From Apium graveolens (lineage: Eukaryota; Streptophyta; Magnoliopsida; Apiales; Apiaceae): a DNA stretch of 64,000 nucleotides. The DNA is taken from assembly GCF_009905375.1 (NCBI RefSeq), contig NW_027417066.1, forward strand, positions 1 to 64,000, written 5' to 3'. This document shows, piece after piece, positions 32,140 through 44,933 of this stretch (position 1 is its first letter; every line of letters begins with the position of its first letter). The notes beneath the pieces are model-generated. The model was not told the origin of the DNA. It did no database searches and was given only the letters and a program-made list of their open reading frames with translations. The position numbers and the translations under genes are program-made.

Positions 32140-35100
32140 ATATTTTTATTTTTATAGAGTTATGGGACTTTCAAATATTTCATTTCTTTGCATTTTTGAA
32201 TTACCACAATTTTTGGAAAATTTTTGCATATATTTTTGTATTTATTTGATATTAAAAATTTTAAAAATTCTTACCCAAAAATTATTAATTAAGGGCCAAT
32301 TAATTTTATTAAGAGATATAAGTAGGGCCTAAATTTTAATTAGGGGTATTTCTCCTACTATTATAAATAGCTAAATTTTTAGTAATTAATTATAAAAATC
32401 ATTAAAAAAATTTATTTTCTGAAAAATGAAAAGTGTGGGTGAGCGTATTGTTCTTATTTTTTCTCAAAGATCAATATGTGATTCTGAGAGTTTTTGAAAT
32501 CCAAATCATATCATGTGAGTATCCAAATTGATCCTCTTGATCTCCTCTATCTGTTTATCCGATTAATTTCACGTTTTGATTCTAGGATTTTAAATTCGTA
32601 ATTTAGGGTTCTTCACTGATTTTAGGACTTTTTGATTCTGAGTTTAAATGATGAAATTGATTACTTGAATAGCTTCTTATAGTTGTTTACAATCGATTTA
32701 TGCTATTTATATCATCAAACAGTAGCTTGAATTGTTAATTCGATTATTATGGTTTATGTGTTTGTATGCTTTAATCATTTTTGATTGTAAAGAATCTGAG
32801 GTTAGTATGTTGTTAGGGTTTATTTGTAGATGCTTTAAGCTTTATTTAAAGCTATAGATCATAATTTTCTATGTACGAATGAAGCAAAACGGAATTTGGA
32901 AGGAGTTTGGTTAATTTTGATCGGAGAAATCATTGTAGGGATGATTGAACTTAATTGATGATTAGGTTGTGTTAAGAAGGTTGAATGGATTCAAACCCCT
33001 CTCAAATTAGGATAAAACGATGCCTGAATCGACTGGAAATTGTGTTCGACGGAATCTGGAGAGGTTCATCGGAAAAGCTCGAGTTTTGGCTAGACTTCGC
33101 GTGGGGACGATGGTCGGACGTCGTGGACTCGACGATGGTGTTGCCGTGACTCTGGTGAACGAAATCGGAGGAAAATCGGAACAAAACAGAGTTGTTTGGA
33201 CGAGGAATTGAACTCGTCGGATTCCGGGAGAACCGTCGGAATCTGGGAAATTTCAGGTGGGTTCATCCTGACCCAGTTCTGTTCTTCAGAACCCGGATGC
33301 AACCTGGTTTGAAACCCCGTGTTGATCCTTTTTTTCCCCAAATCATTTTTCTAAAAAACTGTTTCTAAAAAATTATTTTAGTTTTATTTTATAAATTCCA
33401 AAAAATCAGTTTTATTTAATTAAAATAAATTGATCAATTAATTAATTAATTTATTTTATAAATAAATCTGAATTATTTTCCAAAATTCGAAATTATTTAT
33501 TTATTATTTATTTGAATTGATTAATTATTTTGATAATTAATCAGTTTATTTAAATAAATTGTTTTAAATTCATTTTAATTCCAAAAATTATAGAAAAATA
33601 ATTTTTAATTCTGATTTTTCCTAAATAAATATTTTAAAATATATTTGTGGTTCAATTATTTTGAATAATTAATTATGTTGAATAATAATTGATTTATTCT
33701 TATTTATTGATTAATAATTGAACCGTTTATCCGATTTAATCGAAACGAAAGCCCTTAGACTCATAAAAATTAAATGTTTTCAATAAAAACATATTTAAAT
33801 CTTAATTTTTTTGGAAGCTTGTCAGCTTTCGATATTTATTTATCTATAGATCTTAGTAATTAGAAGTACGAGTCTAATAAATTCTAAAATTTAGGAAATG
33901 AGTCAGATATTGTTCGATAATACGAATACTGATTCGATTTCAATTCTAAAAATGTTTTAAAGCCTAAAGTGACTATCTGACTTATATGCTATGTGATTTC
34001 TGTGGTCAGTCGAGTCTTAATTGCTAGATAATTATTATACGAGTCAATTATAATAGTACGGGTAGACGATAAGGGCTACGTGGATTCAGATTGATATACA
34101 AATGAGGTATAAGTCAACTCAATGAATATCTTTCTTTGATAGATTCAAATCCATCAAGGCAGGTAAAGCAAGCATTAGAGAATTGGGATAGACTTGAGGT
34201 AGACCGCGTATCAGGCAAGTTTTTCCTCTATTCTAAATCTAGAATAGTGAATTGCTTTACTTTATTCAAATTCTCAGCTCGATAAATATTGATAATTCCT
34301 GTTCACAAACACTGTTACACAATTACTATTCCTCTGATTATATTTTCACTTTGATTCCTGATTTCTCTTGATACGTTAAATACTATATTCATATTCCAAT
34401 AGATTATGCAATACTTATATTATGATGTATATCTTGATGATTGAGATGGCATTGAAACATAAAGATAGTTTCAGATGCTTGCCCTATAGATTGGATGGTT
34501 ACGACTAGGGCCAGGAATGAGCTAGACCTTTGAATGAATTACGGAGGCCAGAAATGAGCCTGGGTACCTTGTTATAACGCGGGTCTATGTGAATGGCATA
34601 TATCTGTACTGTATCTGAATACAGATTACAGTACTGTGATCAGCAAATTACAGTATTATGATTGTTGTGTCCAGTCTTATTTGTTGATAATCACCGATAG
34701 CGACCTTCATTATCCTTTGCAGAGATATATAGTTACACATACAATCAGATTACCGGTTCATTTAATATTCTCTTAATACTGTATATATAATGTGGACTTG
34801 TTGAGCAATTATGGCTCACCCCTTTGTTGTTACTCACTTTGTTTTTCAGTTAAGGCAGAAAATGAAACACATTCGTACCCGAGTGGTAAAGAAGCGAGTC
34901 AAGAAGCGGGACCCTCTGGTACCAAGGGTTCTAATCCCGATAAAAGAAGGGAGCTTTGAATTTCCTGAATAGGTGTAGTATAGATAGATATATTGTGTAT
35001 TTGAATAAAATGAATTTAGTTTAAGAACATGTGTAGATAGTTGGTTTGTAATAAAGAGAGTTTTATGAGACTTTGAACCTGGGGTTGTATTAAATGTAGT

Positions 35101-35255
35101 GATTTGTTTCTGTCTTCATACCTTAAAATTAAAGACCCTAGATAGAATATGAAAGGGTTGGATATATGGTTGTATAATTATTATACAGGTTGATATTATG
35201 TTGGTAATTGGCAAGTAACCCCCAAGTCTGGACCCTGGATTTGAAGGGCGTTACA
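32140..35255 (+). repeat. LTR C' (Gypsy), right part, interrupted by element I
   Basis: This is the same LTR family as solo LTR C (50607-53945) but in opposite orientation. For example 32161-32180 (tatgggactttcaaatattt) is the complement of sequence near 53550-53570, and both copies end in ...ggattt-agggcgttaca/tgttata. It ends at 35255. About 200-370 bp of its start must lie left of element I, outside the window. The patch at 33000-33330 is richer in GC and has ORFs on both strands, but it is matched by 52550-52830 of C, so it belongs to the LTR. The conserved Gypsy block (acttgttgagcaattatggc, then tcacc, pyrimidines and CAG) is at 34796-34849. Whether it is a solo LTR or the 3' LTR of an element cannot be told here. 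Confidence 0.8.
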
Positions 35256-36342
35256 ATATGATTTTGAAATTGTTCTGTTTTATATTGCAAGTGTTTTGAA
35301 GTACTTAACCCTAAACCCTGATTCTTCTTATTGATCTTTGAGCTGTAAGCCTTATTCTTTGTAAACCACCGACTGTTGATTTCTCAGATATTTAACTATA
35401 CAAATGCAATACTACTCCATAAATACATATACCCCATACAGCAAATACCGGAACAAAATTAATTGAGCATACAGAGGCTTATATATTCTAAAACACCTCA
35501 TAACATCAAAGAATTAAACCTTGTACAACTTTTGAACCATTTCTCATTTATTACCTTATTCTTCTATGGGCTTGAAGCCATTCTTTATACATGCCTTGAT
35601 ATACCCTGGTGATACCCACGAATTGCTTTATGCTCTGAGATAAATGTTTTATCAAAGTTATTTATGATTCTATTTTATTGAATTACAATGTTTATCATAT
35701 TGAATTGCTTTAGAATTTGATACTTTTCTTTATGTGGACCAGATTCGTGGTTGTATTAGGCCAATGTGTGCCTTGGATCCAGTTTATAGAGCAGAGTTGT
35801 GTGCCTTGCTTGGGGTTAGTGCGTGACTGATTAGCAGCCTAACCTTCGTTTAAAAATTTAAAAATGAATATCCAATTTTAATGATTGTTTGACAAGAAAC
35901 TTGATTCCTCTAAATCATTTCAACTGATCACTGTTTAACCTCAGTTATTGTTATTATGACTTGTTGAGCTAGTTAGCTCACTCTTTCCAAACTGTTTATG
36001 TATTCTGTAGTTAAAAAAGAAATGGTTGATAGCGAGGTTTCCCAGTCCAGTGTGCGAGCTAGGATTCCAGGTCGAGTGGGATCGAGCTAGCAGGAGCTTT
36101 ATATTGTAGTTTGAGTTATGCAAGTTTGTAAGAATAATTTCATTATCAGTTGTAAGTTAAACTAATTGGGATTTGGTATGATGTCATAAAAGTTAAGGTT
36201 GTGTCTTGTTTTCATAATTTAACCTATTGTGATCCGTGATTTTATAAATAAGGGTCTGTGCATATAATATTTTATATACAAGTTTATATATTGTGTGTGT
36301 CGTGAACCCCAAACTTCTGACCCGGGTTTGAGGGGCGTCACA
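35256..36342 (+). repeat. LTR D fragment (Gypsy, 3' part)
   Basis: This 1087-bp segment ends in gggtttgaggggcgtcaca and abuts RT coding sequence of element B at 36343. It contains the conserved Gypsy LTR block at 35959-36010 (acttgttgagctagttagct, then cactctttcc...ctgtag). It differs in sequence from C', from A and from E. Its start is missing; most simply C' inserted into it and its left part is outside the window. The short ORFs in it are not credible. Confidence 0.6.
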
Positions 36343-37439
36343 TATTAGCTACCCAACTACAAGAACTATTGGAGAAGGGTATGATGACCCAGTGTGTCTA
36401 CTTGGGGAGCACCAGTATTGTTCGTTAAGAATAGAGATGGGAGCATGAGACTGTGCATCGACTATCGAGAGTTGAACAATCTAACCATAAAGAGTAGGTA
36501 CCCGTTATCTATGATAAACGATTTGTTCGACCAGCTAAAGGATGCTGTCTACTTTTCCAAGATTGACCTAAGAACAGGATATCATCAATTGAACATTAAG
36601 ACCGAAGATATTCCAGAGACTGCGTTCCACACTAGGTATAGACACTATGATTTCTTAGTAATGTCCTTTGGATAAACCAACGCACAACGGCTTTCATGGA
36701 TTAAATGAATAAAGTGTTCAAGAAGTATTTGGAAAAATTTGTGACAATTTTCATTCATGATATTTTGATCTACTCGAGAACCAAGGCAGAACGTGTAGAG
36801 CATTTGAGGATAGCTCTAGGAATACTTAAGGAGGAGCGGTTGTATGCCAAATTCTCGAAGTGCGAATTCTGGAAGAACAAAGTAAAGTTTTTAGGACACG
36901 TGATCAATAAGGAAGAAGTATTGGTCGACCTCTTCAAGATAGAGGCGGTCTCAAATTGAAAAAGGCCAACCACACCTATAGAGGTAAGAAGTTTCATAGG
37001 ATTTGCCGGCTATTATCGAAGGTTTATTCAAGATTTTGCAAAGATCGTGGCCCCTTTAACCCGACTTACTCGTAAGACTGAGAAGTTTGAATAGACAGAG
37101 AAATGCGAGAATAGCTTCCATGAATTGAAGAAAAGTTTGGGGATGGCCCCTATGTCGGCATTTCCAGAAAAAAGAGATTTTATGATTTATAGTGAAGCTT
37201 CGCATAAGGGATTAGTTTGTGTGCTTATGTAGTAGTGCAAGTTAATCTTGTATGCATCGAGATAACTGAAGAAATATGAAATTCGATATCCTGCCCATGA
37301 TCTTGAGCTCGCGGCAATAGTTTTTGCCTTAAAGATTTGGAGGCACTACTTGTATGGAGAGAAGTGTGAGATCTTCATAGACCATAAGAGCCTCAAGCAT
37401 ATTTTCACGCAGAAAGAGCTTAATATGTGCCAGAGAAGG
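36343..37439 (+). pseudogene. Element B reverse transcriptase / RNase H N-terminal part
   Basis: The start LATQLQELLEKGM is followed by a frame change, then [20 protein letters not shown] and [20 protein letters not shown] to a stop at 36675. The polymerase motif, normally F-I-D-D, reads FIHD because of CAT at 36756-36758, so a catalytic Asp is lost. RNase H follows with several stops (FHELKKSLGMAP; YSEASHKG where the family has [23 protein letters not shown]). A inserted after codons for LNMCQRR; the duplicate gaagg is at 37435-37439. Confidence 0.88.
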
Positions 37440-40199
37440 TGTAACACCCCCAGATCCGGGGTCGGGGATCCGGGTCGTCACGGTCTTTCTTTCCACAATA
37501 TCACTTCACTTAATTAATAATAAATAACCTTATGCTGTGACCCCACACTAACACACACCACAACCCGTTATAGTCTCAGAGATGAAATTGAAATAAGTAC
37601 AAGTCTTTGAATCCACAATTTAAAAGTTATTACAACCCAAAATGATTACTTAATAAGTTTACAATTAATTGCCATTATCTGCCACAAGTTATAATTATAC
37701 ATAATTGATTCTCAAAAGAAGATGGTCTGATCTACAATAGATCTACCTCTGCAGCTATAGCAGCTACAACATCAACGGGAAGACGCGGGACGCTTCCCAC
37801 GCGCTTGCGCTGGGTCTGCTGGAGTCTGGCCATCTTTCCTAACTGTTGTTGTGTGATGAAGAAATAAAGCAAGAGTGAGCCTTACAGCTCGCAAGATAAT
37901 ATATAGTGATAACAATAATACAAGTATCTAAATGGATACTTACTAGAATTCTTTATCATGAGTAAGGTAATTACTTACTGGGTATAAGTTTTAAAAGAAG
38001 ATGAAGTTACCAATTACTTCACTATACGTATACCATTTTTAGAAATCTACTTGAACTACTACTGTTCAAAGTATAATAAGATTCACGAGGTCATCCCATA
38101 GATGAGACCACAAATAAAACTTGAAAATATTTGATCTTTGAAATATTTTGAAAAGAAAGAAGTTACGAGATACTTCATTCAATGGATACACCAATAAAAC
38201 TGTTTGACCCTGTCAATGCTTCGGCAACCACTCATTAGTAGCCTTTCGATCGAAATGCTACGGGTAGTGTTGCAGAATTATCCAAATGGATGATGAACTC
38301 ATTACGGGGGTTTTCCGTGCCAGGAAGACCACTTACGATGATCAGTCATAGTAGTGCAACCCCACCATTTTCTACATGTAGAGGAGAACCTGTCGGATTT
38401 ACTTGTCAACCGAACACTGAGGGTGATAAAAGGCTCGGGACGAGTCTGGTAACCTATAAACAACAAGTAAGTTGGAATTAAACCAAAGTCACTTGTAAAT
38501 CTATACTTTAACCAACTTAGACTCTAACGCTTGTTTTGCGCTTACTGATTCTCTTAAGTCACTCGAGTACCCTCGGCTCCACCATTTTTAATAATTTAAC
38601 CATTACGAGTTTTAAGGCGATTCCTTCGTGAGTGTCTTACCAACTTCCTAACACTCTTACGATAATTGTTTCATACATTAATTAACCCTTTTTGGTCTTT
38701 AACCTATGTTTCAAAGTAAGGTGAGGGGAAATGTTTTGTTCGCGAAACACCGTTACTTAAAACGGTCGTTTCTCCTAAACCGTATATCGGAATCAAACGA
38801 ACTACATATCAAAATGAAGCTCGTAACATGAGCTATCTAAACATGGAAATGGTCAACATCTAGCAGGGGGTTCTTGGGTCCTAATGTTATGAACAAAAGC
38901 AGTCTAAAGTAAATCGGACATTACGACGGCTATATTTACGCGATTTCCCAATTTTAAACCATTCAAAACCAACACAATTCAACCTCAATCCATTCTTACA
39001 ACCAAAGTCCATCCTTATCACATCATAACAGCCCCAATCAATTCAATATTAACATTTATACTTATGCTTAAGCTTGAATTTAACTATACTTAAGTTCTTT
39101 TAACCAAAACAACAAGATTCACCATTCCATTTCACTACCACTCCAACCCAAACTCTAAACCACAAGCATTAAGCTACTATATCACCATAACAATCAAAAT
39201 CATCTTATTATACAAAGGAATCTAGGGTTTGGAGATGATATACCTTCCTTGAAATGGTGGGAGTAGCTAGGAAGCCTTAAGAAGCCTTGAGAAGTCTTAG
39301 GGATGCTTGGATCTTAAAGGAAAATAAGAAAAATTCAAGTTAAAACTTTGAAATCACTATTCATTGTCTTCTTCATTGATTTATTGAAGAAGATTGAGAA
39401 TGAATGGTGTGCTTAAACTCATGATATAGCCATAACTATGCATAAGGATGACTAGGGAATTATCTTACCAATTTAGGAAGCTTGGATCTTGGATTTTAAA
39501 AATTTTTCCCTTTGAAATGCCAAAAAGCCGAGAGCAAGTTCTTGGTGAAGAGAAATAGATTTTTGTTTTGGTGAAAAATGATTTGTTTTGGCTTGGTTGA
39601 TTTGGTTTTGTTTTTGTTTTAGTTAATTACCTATTTAACCTTGGACTTTGTGTGGTTAATATTCCACCACATTTCCTTCCTTCCCATGTCATGCTTATGT
39701 CATGCTATGATGTCATCTTTCCCTCCTTGTCCTCTTCTCATTGGTTGGGTGACATCATCCTCTCTAATCCCTTTGATTAACTTCCTAATTGTTTGCCTAA
39801 TGACCGCTGATCTGTTATACGGTTCGCTTAACTTTCATTTTCGTTTATCGTTTGAGGGATCATACCTGGGATCTTATTACTTAGGTTCCCTTAACCTTTC
39901 TCAATATATTATATTCCTTTTATGATCCTCTCTTATAATCCTTTAATTTAAATCCTTTTTATCCTGTTACCTTATACTCAATTCTTTCCGTATTTAGTGG
40001 ATTTCCGGGAAAAATCAAAGTGTTCGGTATTGGATTCTGACGATCTTTACATACACTTATATACCATGTAGAGTACTAATAAAATCTCAGAATATCCATA
40101 ACAGAACCCCTACATAGTGTGGCATGAAAAGTTTTCTCATTCAGCTAAAACACTATTCATAAGGGTTACAAAAAGTTGAAAATTTTGGGGGTTATTACA
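37440..40199 (-). repeat. 3' LTR of element A (2760 bp, with 1288-bp deletion)
   Basis: It matches 46264-50313 except that sequence equivalent to 47241-48528 is missing. The junction at 38416-38425 reads actgagggtg, while the full LTR has actgaactcc on one side and actgggggtg on the other, so a short repeat (ACTG) sits at both edges. The conserved Gypsy block is at about 37843-37897 (reverse strand). Small ORFs here (38290-38481, 39641-39925) recur in the other LTR and are not genes. Confidence 0.93.
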
Positions 40200-40212
40200 G
40201 TCTCCCCTCCTT
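40200..40212 (-). promoter_or_regulatory. Polypurine tract of element A
   Basis: On the minus strand aaggaggggagac lies directly before TGTAATAACC of the 3' LTR. It is the plus-strand DNA primer site. Confidence 0.85.
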
Positions 40213-40232
40213 AAAAGGATTCCGTCCCGGAA

Positions 40233-41624
40233 TCAAATAGAAAACAAATGGGGGTACTTTTCTAGCATTGCGCTCTCTAGTTCCCAAGTTGATTCTTCTA
40301 CATTATGATTCTGCCATAGTACTCTGACTAGCTTGATCACTTTGTTCCGAAGCACCTGCTCCTTCTTATCTATAATCCTTACTGGCTTCTCCACGTAAGT
40401 CAGATCTGGTTGCATATCCACCTGCTCGTACTCCACTATGTGTCTGGCATCCCGATGATACTTCCTTAGCATTGACACATGGAACACATCATGAACTTGT
40501 TGCAAGTTAGGGGGTAAGGCTAGCTCGTAAGCTAACTTTCCAATCCGTCTTAATATCTCAAAAGGTCCAATGTATCTTGGGCTTAGTTTTCCTTTCTTTC
40601 CAAATCTCATTAATCCCTTCCAAGGGGATACCTTTAGCAGTACTAAGTCCTCGACTTCATATTCCTTGTCCTTTCGGGCTAGGTCTGCATATTTCTTCTG
40701 TCTGTCTTGGGCTGCTACAAGCCGTCCTCTGATAAGATCCACTATATCTTTGGTCCTTTGGACCACTTCGGGTCCGAGCATCTTCCGCTCCCCTACTTCA
40801 TCCCAGTATAAGGGAGATCGATACCTTCTTCCGTACAGGGCCTCATAAGGCGGCATTCCGATGCTAGCATGAAAGCTATTGTTATAAGAAAACTCGATCA
40901 ACGTCAAGTGATCATCCCAACTTCCTTTAAAGTCTATTGCACAGACTCTCAACATATCCTCTAGTGTCTGGATGGTCCTTTCACTCTGCCCATCCGTCTG
41001 GGGTTGGTACACGGTACTCATATTTAACTTGGTCCCCGCACATTCTTGAATGCTCCTCCAAAATCTGGAGTTGAACCTGGGGTCTCGGTCTGAGACAATG
41101 GACGCTGGGACTCCATGTCACGTCACTATTTCCTTAAGGTAAATGTCCACTAGTCTATCGACTGTGTATCTCTCATTGATAGGAATGAAATGGGCTGACT
41201 TTGTCAGTCGGTCGATAATTACCCATATGACATCATGATTGGCTTTCGTCCTTGGCAAGCCTACAACAAAATCCGTCGCTATCTGTTCCCATTTCCACTC
41301 GGGAATCTCCAGGGGTCGTAAAAGTCCACTGGGTCTCTGGTGCTCTGCCTTTACCCTTTGGCAAGTCAAACATTTGTTTACCCATTCTGCTACGTCCCTC
41401 TTCATGTTGGGCCACCAGTAATATTCCTTCAAATTTCTATACATCTTGGTATTTCCCGGGTGAATGGAATACCTTGAACTATGACTTTCATCCAAAATCT
41501 CATCTTTAAGCTCTTGAACGTTCGGAACCCAAATCCGGTAGGAGTACCTCATTATCCCTTTATCATCTTTCTCAGTATGGATCTCCTCTCCAGTCATTGA
41601 CTTTCTGCCTTCATTCATTATTTT
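40233..41624 (-). pseudogene. pol: Integrase of element A, with chromodomain-like C-terminus
   Basis: After the stop at 41625-41627 the frame reads KIMNEGRKSMTGEE..., then the H2C2 zinc finger (HPGNTKMYRNLKEYYWWPNM; CLTCQRVKAEH), and the core with Asp in ATDFVVGLPRT, Asp in SDRDPRF and Glu in [10 protein letters not shown]. One TGA (41118-41120) interrupts it where TRHGVP would be expected (CGA to TGA). The C-terminal part has [20 protein letters not shown] (the GPF/Y-type module) and ends [20 protein letters not shown], which resembles a chromodomain end. The final stop is at 40233-40235. In active chromoviruses this end guides insertion to chromatin. Confidence 0.9.
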
Positions 41625-41627
41625 CTA

Positions 41628-43253
41628 TTGGCACAATCGGATCTTTTCCAATAACTCTGGCTGCATTGAGATCTCAAAAAGCTTTTCAGTTCCGGTTCCG
41701 GTTACCTTTACTTCTATTTCCATTCTCTCAAAATCCCTTATCAATTCTTCTGAAGTCGTTATCATTCTGAGTCTTTCTTTTCTACTAAGGGCGTCAGCCA
41801 CCACATTGGCTTTCCCCGGATGATAGAGAATCTCACAATCATAGTCCTTGATTAGTTCTAACCATCTCCTCTGGCGCATGTTGAGCTCTTTCTGCGTAAA
41901 TATGTACTTGAGGCTCTTATGGTCTGTGAAAATCTCGCACTTCTCTCCATACAAGTAGTGCCTCCAAATTTTTAAGGCAAATACTATTGCCGCGAGCTCA
42001 AGGTCATGAGTAGGATATCTAATCTCGTATTCCTTCAGTTGTCTCGATGCATACGTAATCACTTTACCGTGCTGCATAAGCACACACCCTAATCCTTTGT
42101 GCGACGCGTCACTATATATCACAAAATCTCCTTTTCCGTCCGGCAATGCTAACACCGGGGCCGTTACCAACCTTTTCTTTAATTCCTGAAAACTGTTCTC
42201 ACATTTCTCCGTCCATTCAAACTTCTCTGTCTTACGAGTAAGTCGTGTCAAAGGGGCTACGATCTTCGCAAAGTCCTGTACAAATCTACGATAGTAGCCG
42301 GCCAATCCTATGAAACTCCTTACCTCTGTGGGTGTGGTTGGCCTTTCCCAATTTGAGACCGCCTCTATCTTGGAGGGGTCGACCAATACTCCTTCTTTAT
42401 TGATCACATGTCCTAAAAACTGTACTTCATTCCGCCAGAATTCACACTTCGAGAATTTGGCATATAACTTCTCCTCTCTGAGTATTCCTAGAGCTATCCT
42501 TAAATGCTCTGCATGTTCTGCCTCAGTCCTGGAGTAGATCAAAATATCATCGATAAAAAATATCACACACTTGTCCAAGTACTTCTTAAATACTCTATTC
42601 ATTAAATCCATGAAAGCCGCTGGGGCGTTGGTTAATCCAAAGGACATTACCAAGAACTCATAATGCCCATACCTGGTACAGAACGCTGTCTTGGAAATAT
42701 CTTCGGGTTTAATCTTTAGTTGGTGGTATCCAGTTCTCAGGTCGATCTTGGAAAAATAAACAGCATCCTTTAGCTGGTCAAACAGATCGTCTATTCTAGG
42801 TAATGGGTACCTGTTCTTTATGGTTAGCTTGTTCAACTCTCGATAGTCGATGCACAGCCTCATGCTCCCATCTTTCTTCTTAACAAATAAAACTGGTGCT
42901 CCCCACGGAGACACACTGGGCCTTATTATACCCTTATCCAAGAGTTCCTGCAATTGGATAGCTAATTCCTTCATTTCTAACGGGGCTAACAGGTAAGGTA
43001 CTTTTGAAACTGGCGCCGTCCCTGGGGCCAACTCAATAGCAAATTCAATCACTCTATCGGGTGGTAATCCTGGAAGGTCTTGTGGGAATACATCTTCAAA
43101 TTCGTTGACTACCAGAATATCTTGTAAGTTGGGCACCTCCTTCTGCGTGTCTACCACATAGGCTAGGTAGGCCTCATTTCCTTTTCGTAGCATCCTTCTG
43201 GCCTGGGCCATAGTAAAAAATTTATGCGTCTGCCTCTTTCCTCTAAATATAAC
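41628..43253 (-). pseudogene. pol: Reverse transcriptase and RNase H of element A
   Basis: This is an open frame of 528 codons from Met at 43211 down to the TAG at 41625-41627. Motifs include [40 protein letters not shown], the catalytic FIDD (about 42547-42561, in [13 protein letters not shown]), [34 protein letters not shown], RNase H with [15 protein letters not shown] and [10 protein letters not shown], and [14 protein letters not shown] at the RNase H end. All catalytic residues I can recognise are present. The stop that closes it aligns with Glu in element B (CQEKVMNE), so that one needs a G-to-T change. Confidence 0.93.
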
Positions 43254-43691
43254 TTATTTCTTTCCTGGGATATTTAACTTAACTTTCTTCCCTTTACAGT
43301 CTATCTGAGCATCATGGCTAGATAGCCAGTCCATTCCCAAAATTACATCAAACTCCCCTAATTTAAAAGGAATTAGATCAACACTAAAAGATTGCTCCCC
43401 TATGCCTATCTCACAGGCTGGGTGAATCTGGTTAACAGGAATAATTTCATGATTGGCTATTTCTACTTGTATGGGTTCTATCAAGGGTTCAGCCTTAAGT
43501 CTTAATTTACGCGCAAAGTCCCTTGATATAAAAGATTTAGTTGCTCCCGAATCAAATAAAATGTTTGCACTGACTGAATTTAGAGAAAGGGTACCTGCTA
43601 TCACATCTGAATCTTTCATAGCATCCTGGACTGTCATGTTGAAAGTCCTTGCAGTAGGTGGCTTATTGGAGGCAGCCCTGCTGGCTCCTCA
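43254..43691 (-). pseudogene. pol: Aspartic protease of element A
   Basis: This lies between in-frame stops TGA (43689-43691) and TAA (43254-43256), in the same frame as gag and RT. Active-site motif FDSGATKSFIS and the later LGMDWLSSHDA segment are typical of Gypsy retropepsins (about 127 codons from the first Met). Both flanking stops can be explained by one C-to-T change (CGA, CAA). The protease itself looks intact. Confidence 0.9.
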
Positions 43692-44933
43692 AGCTGCTGG
43701 TTTGTTCATTGGGCATTCCCTCTTCCAATGACCCGGGCGTCCACACTGATGACAATTGGTGGTTTGAATGACGGCAGGGGCTGACGAAGGGCATTTGTGA
43801 GAATAGTGGCCCACTTGCCCACACTTAAAGCAGGTTACTGGCTTTCCCTTATATTCCCCAGAATGCATTCTTCCACAAGTGTTACAGGTTGGCAATGGGG
43901 GTCGAGACTGGTTGGAATAGGACATTCTTGACTTCTGGCCGCTCTGGCTCACATTCATGCTCATTGGCCGCTTAAACCCAGTGTTCCTTCCCGGTAGGGA
44001 CACTGCTCCTCGATTAAATCTAGTTGGGAAGCTCCTTCCTGCGGAACCTCCACCCATGCTCATACTTTTCCTCTTTATTCCCTTCTTCTCCCTTTCCTTC
44101 TGCATCTGTTCACTTCCAGCTTCTACAATCGTTGCCTTTTGCACCGGAGTGGCATAATCCGTAAGCTCAAGGATTGCCACCCTATTCTGAATCCACGGTT
44201 TCAGTCCCTGCTGAAACCTCCTAGCTTTCTTTTCCTCGGTGCTCACAAATTCCGGCACAAACCTTGATAACTCAGTAAATTTCGCTTCGTACTCTGCTAC
44301 AGATAAATTATTCTGCTCTAGCTCCAAGAACTTGAGCTCCATCTGGTTTTCCATAAACCTCGGAAAATACTTTCCCAGAAATAACTGACTGAACCTCTCC
44401 CAAGTTATGATAGCATCTGTCTCCATATTTTTCTTGGCCTCCCACCAGTAGTTAGCCTCTCCTCTCAGAAGGTAGGTAGCAAATACAGTCTTCTGTGCCT
44501 CATCGGTACTCAGAATCTCAAAGGATTTCTCCATTTCCTTTAACCATGCCCTTGCCTCAACTGGGTCGGCTGATTCGTGGAACTCAGGGGGCTTAAAAGC
44601 CCTGAAAGAGTTTGCCACAACATTGTTATTTCCTTGAGGGGGTGGGTTGGGTTGACGTTCTAAGTTCTGCCTTAGGAGTTGCATGAACTGGCCCATGGGA
44701 TCCATGCCTGGGTTTGGTACTGGTTGCTCAACCTCAGTTTCTCCTTCTCCAGCCTCTATCTCAAATCCCTCAACATCATATGTTTCCTATTCCTCTTCAT
44801 ACAGGGAGTCATCCTGTTCCACATAATCCTCATCTTCCTCTTCACTGTGTTCCTGGTTTCTATTGTCCTGATTATGGCTTCCCTAGTCCTCAGATCCAAG
44901 GTTCGCCCTAGTTCCAATCTTTCTTGGCGGCAT
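43692..44933 (-). pseudogene. gag: gag of element A
   Basis: I place the start at ATG 44933 (MPPRKIGTRANLG) because element F has MPPRGIRLGANHE at the matching place (60035). Two TAG codons interrupt the first part (44883-44885 and 44787-44789); from Met 44705 it is open to the TGA at 43689. The capsid region contains DPVEARAWLKEMEKSFEILS and FMENQMELKFLELEQNNLSV. A Ser/Gly/Arg-rich linker leads to Cys-rich knuckles: CNTCGRMHSGEYKGKPVTC, CFKCGQVGHYSHKC (CX2CX4HX4C) and CHQCGRPGHWKREC. The first TAG aligns with Gln (CAG) in F. An acidic N-terminal stretch (EEEDEDYVEQDD) precedes the capsid. Confidence 0.9.

Noticed and set aside
33000..33341. GC-richer patch with ORFs on both strands, possible host exon
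   Set aside because: A matching patch occurs in solo LTR C (52518-52836), so it is part of the LTR family.
39641..39925. 94-codon ORF found twice (also 49755-50039)
   Set aside because: Both copies are inside the LTRs of A, antisense to the element.
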